DNA of 7,889 bases. Source: Candidatus Magasanikiibacteriota bacterium (lineage in GTDB: Bacteria > Patescibacteriota > Patescibacteriia > Magasanikbacterales > UBA922). Shown piece after piece: positions 1-4,499 of the stretch. Each line of letters begins with the position of its first letter. Position 1 is the stretch's first letter. The notes beneath the pieces are model-generated. The model was given only the letters and a program-made list of their open reading frames with translations, ran no database searches and was not told the DNA's origin. Where the stretch lies: positions 1-7,889 of the forward strand of contig QIHL01000051.1 in assembly GCA_003230965.1 (NCBI GenBank), given 5' to 3'. The translations under genes were made by a program, and so were the position numbers.

Positions 1-751
1 GTACACGATTTACTTTTTCACCATTACGTTCACGTTCAAATTTGTATGTTTCCGTATATGAAAAGCTCTCGGGAACTTTAAAATACATTCCGGTATTAAA
101 ATTCGTTACACCAAGCCACATTTTGTTACTTTTAAGTAGCGGAAAAATTTCTTTGTATGTAATGGCATTCATATTGCCTATAATCACAAACTTTTTCTTA
201 TACTCAAAGAGTTGCTTAACATATGGACGGAACAAACTAAATGGAGGATTTGTTACTACGATGTCAGATTGTTTGAGTAATTCTATACACTCATCGCTTC
301 TAAAATCACCATCATCTTCAAGTGGCGTCCATTCATTATTTTTGTTTTTCTTCAGTTGCATTGCCACATCCTTCAAGTTGAATTGACCGTCTCCATCTAT
401 ATCACCAACTTCATTGATAATGAATTTGTTGGCAGTTATCTTAGGGCGACCTTTTGATTTCTTAAGAGTTTTGTCATCGCCAAATAATCCTAGTTGAGTA
501 TTGGCAACAGGTGAGGGCTTATAACTTGTTGTAATGAGCTGTTTTAACCCAAACCTGTTAAAATTGAGCACGAAATATCTAAAGAAGTTGCTCTCGAACG
601 GGTCGTCTGCATTACAATACACAATTTTATTTTTAAATGTATTTTGATCATACTCAAGATACGCCTCAACCTCTTTTTGAATATCAACATACTGAGTATA
701 GAACTCATCGTTTTTTGCTGTTTTTGCGTTTGAAAGACCTATTTGTGCCAT
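1..751 (-). CDS. EcoRI-type adenine-specific DNA methyltransferase, N-terminal 250 residues (3' end outside window)
   Basis: This gene is read on the minus strand from ATG at 751-749 and is open through 250 codons to the window edge, so the C-terminus is missing. It resembles the EcoRI modification methylase family, which transfers a methyl group from S-adenosylmethionine to adenine in DNA. Seen in the sequence: an N-terminal block beginning MAQIGLSNAKTAKNDEFYTQ (residues 1-20); a conserved DDPFESNFF segment (49-57); the catalytic adenine-methylase motif NPPF (168-171) preceded by GDFRSDECIELL; and a following GNMNAITYKEIFPL block (192-205). Residues 117-128 form an EF-hand-like loop. No Shine-Dalgarno site or convincing promoter is seen before the ATG. 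The gene lies downstream of the tRNA-Lys terminator and directly behind a decayed regulator, so it may belong to a restriction-modification or orphan methylase locus. A partner endonuclease, if any, would lie beyond the left edge. Family assignment is from recalled motifs; target specificity is unknown. Confidence 0.88.
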   Translation of the reverse strand, partial: MAQIGLSNAKTAKNDEFYTQYVDIQKEVEAYLEYDQNTFKNKIVYCNADDPFESNFFRYFVLNFNRFGLKQLITTSYKPSPVANTQLGLFGDDKTLKKSKGRPKITANKFIINEVGDIDGDGQFNLKDVAMQLKKNKNNEWTPLEDDGDFRSDECIELLKQSDIVVTNPPFSLFRPYVKQLFEYKKKFVIIGNMNAITYKEIFPLLKSNKMWLGVTNFNTGMYFKVPESFSYTETYKFERERNGEKVNRV

Positions 752-753
752 AA

Positions 754-819
754 TTATTTTATTAAATTATCAACTCCAACACCAAGCGCCTTAGCATTTA
801 TTGTGATATATTACAATGA
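754..819 (-). pseudogene. C-terminal remnant of a probable Xre-family helix-turn-helix regulator
   Basis: Read on the minus strand in one frame, this stretch gives SL, a TAA stop (811-813), then YITINAKALGVGVDNLIK and a terminal TAA (754-756). This matches the usual end of HTH_3/Xre repressors, a pattern of the type SLEYITKIAKALGVSVDDLIK, with the conserved Glu position changed to stop (GAA to TAA needs one base). The ending lies two bases before the methyltransferase ATG, the usual place for a controller or repressor gene ahead of a methylase. The same frame further upstream (to about 980) is open but shows no recognisable helix-turn-helix, so most of the gene has been lost, frameshifted or replaced. 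Because only about 20 residues match, a chance resemblance is possible. Confidence 0.45.
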
Positions 820-870
820 TAGCAAGAAATTCAAGAATCGCCAAACTTGTTTTGTCCTTTTACACTTATA

Positions 871-930
871 GCGAATCGGAGGCGAGTGGCGTTGTTGTGT
901 TATCGTCATTCGCACCATGCAAGGCGCGAG
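871..930. other. GC-rich patch of unknown nature in the AT-rich spacer
   Basis: This 60-base stretch is 35/60 G+C by hand count, in a spacer that is otherwise strongly AT-rich. It contains repeated GGCG motifs and a 6-base inverted repeat, GCGAAT at 871-876 and ATTCGC at 908-913. Short frames are open across it on both strands, but none shows a recognisable protein. It could be a dispersed repeat, a recombination scar or the edge of the imported methyltransferase segment. The rest of the spacer between the regulator remnant and the terminator shows nothing else that I can support. Confidence 0.3.
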
Positions 931-981
931 ATTAGTATTTATTTTGAAAATAGGTTCGGATTTGATAAAATAAGGTACCAG

Positions 982-1008
982 AATAGAAAAAGCCCACTAA
1001 AGGCGGGC
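982..1008 (-). terminator. Rho-independent terminator after tRNA-Lys and the rpmF-nusB-rnc unit
   Basis: On the minus strand GCCCGC (1008-1003), a 5-base loop CTTTA and GTGGGC (997-992) form a 6-bp stem with one G-T wobble. It is followed directly by TTTTTCTATT (991-982). It begins 14 bases after the tRNA 3' end, so it would end transcription of the tRNA and of anything read through from rnc. It separates this unit from the methyltransferase, which needs its own promoter unless readthrough occurs. Confidence 0.85.
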
Positions 1009-1022
1009 AAGTTCTATTTTTG

Positions 1023-1095
1023 TGCGCCCAGCAGGATTTGAACCTGCGACCGTTTGCTTAAGAGGCAACTGCTCTACCAGCTGAGCTATAGGCGC
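1023..1095 (-). tRNA. tRNA-Lys, anticodon CTT
   Basis: This is a 73-nt cloverleaf on the minus strand. The acceptor stem is GCGCCTA paired with TGGGCGC (7 bp, one T-G), the D-arm is GCTC/GAGC, and the anticodon loop CTCTTAA has anticodon CTT at 1062-1060. The T-arm is GCAGG-TTCAAAT-CCTGC and the discriminator base is A. The top pair of the anticodon stem (27-43) is a G-A mismatch; the other four pairs hold. The CCA end is not encoded (the gene is followed by CAAAAA), so it must be added by the CCA-adding enzyme. It reads lysine codon AAG. It sits 28 bases after the rnc stop codon and 14 bases before a strong terminator, so it may be co-transcribed with rnc; no strong promoter of its own is visible. 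Confidence 0.95.
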
Positions 1096-1123
1096 ATAAG
1101 ACTGAATAAGTACAGCCGTTTGC

Positions 1124-1900
1124 TTATCCAATCGGATCTCCTGAGTTACGTTTTAGAATAATAGTTTTTGGTCCTTTCCATCCTTCCTTTTTAATTCCAT
1201 GTTCAGCAGCCATCACTTGTGCTTCTTGTTTACTCGTCCCTTTTCCTTCGGCGATTTTCTCATTTCCCAAATAGACACCTACAACGAAATGTTTATCATG
1301 ATCTGGTCCGTCTTCGCGTATGACTTTGTAGTTTGGCGTTACACCTTCAATTTCTTGTGCTGATTCTTGGAAACGTGATTTTGGATCCATCCAAAGTCCT
1401 TGATCCAGTACCTCATCAAGTTTGCTCACCACCCATCGTAAGACAAATTGTTTGGCAATATCCCAACCTTGGTCTAAGTATATAGCACCAATGAGTGCTT
1501 CTGTCACATTTGCCAAAATATATTTTCGTGCTTTTGTGCCTTCGTCTTTAGATTCTCCATGGCTCAAAAATAGATACTCTTCAACGCCCATTTCTTCTGC
1601 AACGAGTGCACACATTTCTGCATTGACCAATGCGGCGCGCCAGTTAGTCAGTTCACCTTCTGGATTCAAATAGTGTTCAAAAAGAAATTCTGTTACTGCA
1701 AGTTCAAGGACTGCATCGCCAAGAAATTCTAGTCGTTCATTGTGTGCAAGAGGGAAATTTCTATTTTCGTTTATATATGATCTATGAACAACTGATTGTA
1801 CCAAATAATCTGGATTTATAAATTTTATACCGATTTTATCTTCAAGTCGTGCGAAGTTTTTTTCCGTATATGCGGAAATAGGCATACAAATATGTGTCAT
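1124..1900 (-). CDS. rnc: Ribonuclease III
   Basis: RNase III cuts double-stranded RNA, releasing rRNA precursors from the primary transcript and processing selected mRNAs. At 258 residues it is of usual length. The N-terminal endonuclease domain (about 15-165) carries the signature HNERLEFLGDAVL (53-65), with E55, E58 and D62 matching catalytic E38, E41 and D45 of the E. coli enzyme. The second metal-binding segment is ILANVTEALIGAIYLD (128-143); E134 matches the essential E117, but the partner Asp (E. coli D114) is Asn131 here. The C-terminal double-stranded RNA-binding domain spans about 172-237 and ends in GKGTSKQEAQVMAA. The first ATG is used; ATG at codon 6 is an alternative, and no Shine-Dalgarno site with good spacing decides between them. 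A long imperfect hairpin lies directly before the start. The gene follows nusB on the same strand and precedes tRNA-Lys. Confidence 0.97.
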   Translation of the reverse strand: MTHICMPISAYTEKNFARLEDKIGIKFINPDYLVQSVVHRSYINENRNFPLAHNERLEFLGDAVLELAVTEFLFEHYLNPEGELTNWRAALVNAEMCALVAEEMGVEEYLFLSHGESKDEGTKARKYILANVTEALIGAIYLDQGWDIAKQFVLRWVVSKLDEVLDQGLWMDPKSRFQESAQEIEGVTPNYKVIREDGPDHDKHFVVGVYLGNEKIAEGKGTSKQEAQVMAAEHGIKKEGWKGPKTIILKRNSGDPIG

Positions 1901-1901
1901 G

Positions 1902-1955
1902 CCTCATACACTCAATGTCTGATGGAAACCATCATAGGCGACTCAGTGCGTGAGG
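1902..1955 (-). promoter_or_regulatory. Imperfect long hairpin in the rnc leader, candidate RNase III self-processing site
   Basis: In the minus-strand RNA the 5' arm (1955-1929) and 3' arm (1925-1902) pair as follows: CCTCA with TGAGG at the base, one mismatch and a G-U, CACT with AGTG, a mixed stretch with mismatches at 1913/1944 and 1917-1918/1939-1940, then TGATGG with CCATCA closing a TTT loop. That is about 20 pairs in 54 nt, with a 3-nt bulge. The base of the stem ends one nucleotide before the rnc ATG and contains the only purine-rich GAGG nearby. No T-run follows, so it is not a terminator. The fold was made by hand; the regulatory role is inferred from the known self-cleavage of rnc leaders in E. 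coli. Confidence 0.5.
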
Positions 1956-2006
1956 GATTGAATAAATTTTAGTGATTAGTGAATAACAAGTAATTGTTAC
2001 AATTTA

Positions 2007-2429
2007 CTAATTATTTTTTATATCATTATATATCCCTCCCAAGATTCCGTTTACGAATTTACTACTTGATTGTCCGCCATAACTTTTTGCCATTTCAATT
2101 GCTTCGTTGATGGCAACTTTTGCAGGAACTGCATCATTAAATTTCATTTCATATATACCGATACGCAAGATATTTCTGTCAACAATGTCCATTTGATCAA
2201 TCGGCCAATGTGAGGCATATTGTTTAATTACCGCGTCAATTTCGTCAACGTTATCAACAACTCCGTTTATTGTTTCATCAATATAAGACACCTCGTCATT
2301 CAAACCTGTGCCAAATTCTTTCATTTGTTGCAAGATAATTGCAGGAAGAGCAGCAGACGGCTTGCCACGAAAATCCCATTGGTAGAGAACTTGCATAACA
2401 ATTGAACGAGCGAGGTGTCTTTTGGACAT
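2007..2429 (-). CDS. nusB: Transcription antitermination factor NusB
   Basis: NusB binds boxA RNA together with NusE (ribosomal protein S10) and keeps RNA polymerase elongating through rRNA operons, which also supports 30S assembly. The 140-residue protein is all-helical by family and of standard length. Diagnostic segments are SKRHLARSIVMQVLYQWDF (2-20), DRNILRIGIYEM (84-95) and the C-terminal block AKVAINEAIEMAKSYGG (103-119) followed by SSSKFVNGILGGI. An AAGG four bases before the ATG overlaps the rpmF stop codon; with only six bases between the two genes, translation is probably coupled. It is followed after about 106 bases by rnc, so an rRNA antiterminator and the rRNA-processing nuclease share one transcript, a functionally sensible pairing. 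Confidence 0.97.
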   Translation of the reverse strand: MSKRHLARSIVMQVLYQWDFRGKPSAALPAIILQQMKEFGTGLNDEVSYIDETINGVVDNVDEIDAVIKQYASHWPIDQMDIVDRNILRIGIYEMKFNDAVPAKVAINEAIEMAKSYGGQSSSKFVNGILGGIYNDIKNN

Positions 2430-2435
2430 AGTACC

Positions 2436-2654
2436 TTATGAGAATTTTTTGACTTTGCGTGCACGGCGTGTAGCACGTTTTTCTGTGTCAATAATTTTTC
2501 TGCCTTTGTACATCCCACAAAACTGACAAGCTTGATGTGGAAGAATAGGTGCTTTGCAGTTTTCGCAAGCAATCGTCTTTATTCCTTTCAAAGCATCATG
2601 AGATCTGCGTGTATTACGTGATATTTTAGTTCGTTTGCTTCCTGGAAGACCCAT
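2436..2654 (-). CDS. rpmF: 50S ribosomal protein bL32
   Basis: bL32 is a small protein of the large ribosomal subunit. The 72-residue product starts MGLPGSKRTKISRNTRRSHDA, a variant of the family's basic N-terminus with the conserved RRSHDALK stretch (16-23). It carries a complete four-cysteine zinc ribbon: C30-x2-C33 and C43-x2-C46, with LPHQAC between and YKGR after. The C-terminus is highly basic and somewhat longer than in many bL32 proteins. It is the first gene of the minus-strand unit. No Shine-Dalgarno site lies at normal distance; an AAGGAA is about 17 bases upstream, inside a predicted hairpin. A promoter candidate lies at 2720-2748. Confidence 0.97.
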   Translation of the reverse strand: MGLPGSKRTKISRNTRRSHDALKGIKTIACENCKAPILPHQACQFCGMYKGRKIIDTEKRATRRARKVKKFS

Positions 2655-2663
2655 AGAAAATAA

Positions 2664-2704
2664 TAATTATTTCCTTTTTTTTGTGAAAAAATGGAAGATA
2701 ATAA
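2664..2704 (-). promoter_or_regulatory. AT-rich hairpin in the rpmF leader
   Basis: In the minus-strand RNA six U (2691-2686) pair with six A (2681-2676) around a CACA loop. After an A-A mismatch, UUCC (2696-2693) pairs with GGAA (2674-2671). After a one-base bulge, UAUUA (2698-2702) pairs with UAAUA (2670-2666). This gives about 16 pairs, mostly A-U, beginning some 10 bases after the inferred transcription start and ending 9 bases before the rpmF ATG. The 3' arm holds the only AAGGAA in the leader. It may influence rpmF translation or transcript stability; this is inference from a manual fold. Confidence 0.35.
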
Positions 2705-2719
2705 ATGAATACGCCAGTG

Positions 2720-2748
2720 AGTATAGCAGAGAATGAAGAAGAAATCAA
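2720..2748 (-). promoter_or_regulatory. Promoter candidate for rpmF-nusB-rnc(-tRNA-Lys)
   Basis: On the minus strand a -35-like TTGATT (2748-2743, 4/6 to TTGACA) and a -10-like TATACT (2725-2720, 5/6 to TATAAT) are separated by exactly 17 bases. Transcription would start near 2713, giving a leader of about 58 nt before rpmF. The site is divergent from, and does not overlap, the plus-strand promoter candidate at 2765-2793. Confidence 0.5.
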
Positions 2749-2764
2749 GTCCTGTATGTACACA

Positions 2765-2793
2765 TTGCACAAGAAGCAATTTTCGGGTATTAT
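2765..2793 (+). promoter_or_regulatory. Promoter candidate for the PAP2-manC-mltG gene run
   Basis: TTGCAC (2765-2770, 3/6 to the -35 consensus) and TATTAT (2788-2793, 5/6 to the -10 consensus) are 17 bases apart. The start would be near 2800, only about 14 bases before the chosen PAP2 ATG at 2814, so the message would have a very short leader. The same bases read TATAAT on the other strand, a second possible -10 for rpmF, but with no -35 at proper distance. Confidence 0.42.
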
Positions 2794-2813
2794 ACAGGCA
2801 TATATTTGTTTTT

Positions 2814-3401
2814 ATGTCAGATTCTATTTCTTGGAGTGAAAAATTATTTTTAAAAATAAATAGTCAAATTGGTCGTCATCCATGGTTTGACAGGTTTATG
2901 CGATTTGGTGCCCATGATGCTCTGTATTTCTTGACATTTTTGGTACTTTTTTGGGCAACTGGTGTACTTTTTATCAATAGTCCAAAAGAGTTAGAGATCT
3001 ATCTTAAATTATTGATAACTGCTGGAGCATTTGGTTTTGCTACTAGTTGGATTATTGCATTTATTTCACCACGTACACGTCCCATTGTACAATTTCCAAA
3101 TAGTAAAGAATTAATTATTCCACTGAGTACATGGAAATCATTTCCATCTGATCATACAATTGCTGCGTTTACAATTGTAGGCGTTACATGGATTATAGGT
3201 GGCGCTCCGATTTGGTTTTTGGTTGTTCTTTTTCTTTTAGCTTCTTGGGTCGCAACTGGACGTGTCTATGCTGGTGTTCATTATCCCAATGATATTTTAG
3301 GTGGTTTACTTATTGCTATTTTATTTTCGCTTACTGCACCATGGTTGCTTGTCCATATAACGCAACCGTTATATCATATTTTTAATTTATTGTTTATATG
3401 A
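2814..3401 (+). CDS. PAP2-family membrane phosphatase (undecaprenyl-diphosphatase-like)
   Basis: The PAP2 superfamily removes phosphate from membrane lipids; bacterial members often convert undecaprenyl diphosphate to the monophosphate carrier used for peptidoglycan and glycan export. The 195-residue protein has about five hydrophobic segments (near 36-54, 66-84, 116-130, 132-147 and 161-181). The three active-site motifs are SPRTRP (85-90), SFPSDH (109-114, the PSGH motif with Asp) and GRVYAGVHYPND (149-160), with R150, H156 and D160 spaced as the family requires. The lysine of motif one is not at its usual place. I chose ATG 2814: an in-frame ATG at 2733 adds 27 unrelated residues and lies upstream of the likely promoter. 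The stop overlaps the next gene's start (ATGA), so the two are probably translated together. Exact substrate cannot be told from sequence. Confidence 0.88.
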   Translation: MSDSISWSEKLFLKINSQIGRHPWFDRFMRFGAHDALYFLTFLVLFWATGVLFINSPKELEIYLKLLITAGAFGFATSWIIAFISPRTRPIVQFPNSKELIIPLSTWKSFPSDHTIAAFTIVGVTWIIGGAPIWFLVVLFLLASWVATGRVYAGVHYPNDILGGLLIAILFSLTAPWLLVHITQPLYHIFNLLFI

Positions 3402-4450
3402 ATGTAATTATTTTTGCTGGAGGAGCTGGGACACGTTTGTGGCCATTATCTCGACGTAATTCTCCGAAGCAATTTGAAACATTGAAAGATGGAAAATCTA
3501 CTTTGCAAATGTGCATGGATCGTATCAAATCATTTGGATCTGAACATACGTTTATTTCCACAAATGCACGTTACCACGAATTGGTAAGAAATCAGGTGCA
3601 TGAACTAGCAGATGATCATATTTTGCTTGAACCTGCTAAACGTGATTTAACTGCAGCAGTTGGGTTGACTCTTCTTCGTCTGAAACATCACGGTGTACGT
3701 GGAACAGTTGCTCTTTTGTGGGCTGATCATTTTATGGATTATCCAGATCGGTTTGTGAATGCGCTTAATCGTGCAGATACGTATATCCAAACTCATCCGA
3801 AACAGCTTGTGTTTTTTGGTGAAACTCCACGGTTTCCAAATCAAAATCTTGGTTGGATTCATGTTGGGAAGACAGATGAATATGATATGCGTGAGTTTTT
3901 GGGGTGGAAGTATCATCCAGAGTTGACAGATTGTGAAGAAATGTTTGGTAGTGGCGATTGGTTATGGAATCCAGGGTATTTTATCTTTGATATTGATTTT
4001 ATGCTGGAGTTGTATCAACAGCATGTACCAGATATGTATCATGCGTTGGTTGAGATGACAGACGATGAATCAAAAATTGAAATGAACTATTTGAAATTGA
4101 AAGCAGTTCATTTTGATTGTGCGATAATTGAGAAAATTGATCAGAGTCAGGCGGTGGTATTTCCAGTTGAGCTTGGCTGGAGTGATCCTGGAACTCTTTA
4201 TGCATTAAAAGAAGCATTGGTTCATAACGAAGATAGTAATTACACAAAAGGAAATACTGTACTTGAAAAAACACGTGATTCATTTGTGTACAATGAAGAA
4301 GATAAAAAGATTCTTGCAGCAGTCGGTCTGGATGGAATTGTTGTGGTAAATACGAAGGATGCATTGCTCATCTGTCATAAAAATAATGTGCCAGATATTA
4401 AAGAATTATTAAAGAAGATTGAAGAGAAAGGTGAAGGTGAGTATCTGTAA
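3398..4450 (+). CDS. Mannose-1-phosphate guanylyltransferase-like nucleotidyltransferase
   Basis: This probable GTP:mannose-1-phosphate guanylyltransferase would make GDP-mannose for cell-surface glycans in the cytoplasm. The 350 residues cover one nucleotidyltransferase domain; the C-terminal isomerase domain found in longer ManC proteins is absent. The nucleotide-binding signature GGAGTRLWPLSR (8-19) is followed by PKQF (23-26). Further family positions are LLEPAKR (76-82), WADH (108-111), NLGWIHVG (150-157), WNPGYFIF (190-197) and FDCAIIEKID (239-248) leading to ELGWSDPGTL (258-267). Departures from the common pattern are RD in place of RN after EPxx, WADH in place of PADH, and WSDPG in place of WSDVG. 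It starts inside the stop codon of the PAP2 gene. A related specificity, another sugar-1-phosphate, cannot be excluded. Confidence 0.85.
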   Translation: MNVIIFAGGAGTRLWPLSRRNSPKQFETLKDGKSTLQMCMDRIKSFGSEHTFISTNARYHELVRNQVHELADDHILLEPAKRDLTAAVGLTLLRLKHHGVRGTVALLWADHFMDYPDRFVNALNRADTYIQTHPKQLVFFGETPRFPNQNLGWIHVGKTDEYDMREFLGWKYHPELTDCEEMFGSGDWLWNPGYFIFDIDFMLELYQQHVPDMYHALVEMTDDESKIEMNYLKLKAVHFDCAIIEKIDQSQAVVFPVELGWSDPGTLYALKEALVHNEDSNYTKGNTVLEKTRDSFVYNEEDKKILAAVGLDGIVVVNTKDALLICHKNNVPDIKELLKKIEEKGEGEYL

Positions 4451-4499
4451 ATGAATTTCATATTATTCAAATTTCAAATATAAAAAAGAATCTGTTGTT

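Noticed and set aside
847..1041. Open frame of 64 codons on the plus strand
   Set aside because: It runs through the terminator and into the tRNA 3' end on the opposite strand, has no recognisable domain, and its composition reflects the GC-rich patch.
1023..1126. The 11-base repeat as attachment sites flanking an integrated element
   Set aside because: Only 66 bases separate the copies and no mobile gene lies between; integration repeats would flank an element on the 3' side of the tRNA.
1883..1885. Second ATG (codon 6) as the true rnc start
   Set aside because: It has no better ribosome-binding site than the first ATG; both remain possible, and the longer form was kept.
1989..2008. Near-palindrome after the nusB stop (AATTGT-A-ACAATT core) as terminator or operator
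   Set aside because: It has a one-base loop and no T-run, and such AT palindromes are expected by chance in this composition.
2733..2813. In-frame N-terminal extension of the PAP2 protein from ATG 2733
   Set aside because: The added residues are cysteine- and basic-rich and unlike the family, and the likely promoters for both directions lie in or next to this stretch.
3399..3401. Use of the TGA=Gly code known from some CPR lineages
   Set aside because: TGA ends the PAP2 gene at the right place with a normal ATGA overlap, and no frame here needs in-frame TGA.
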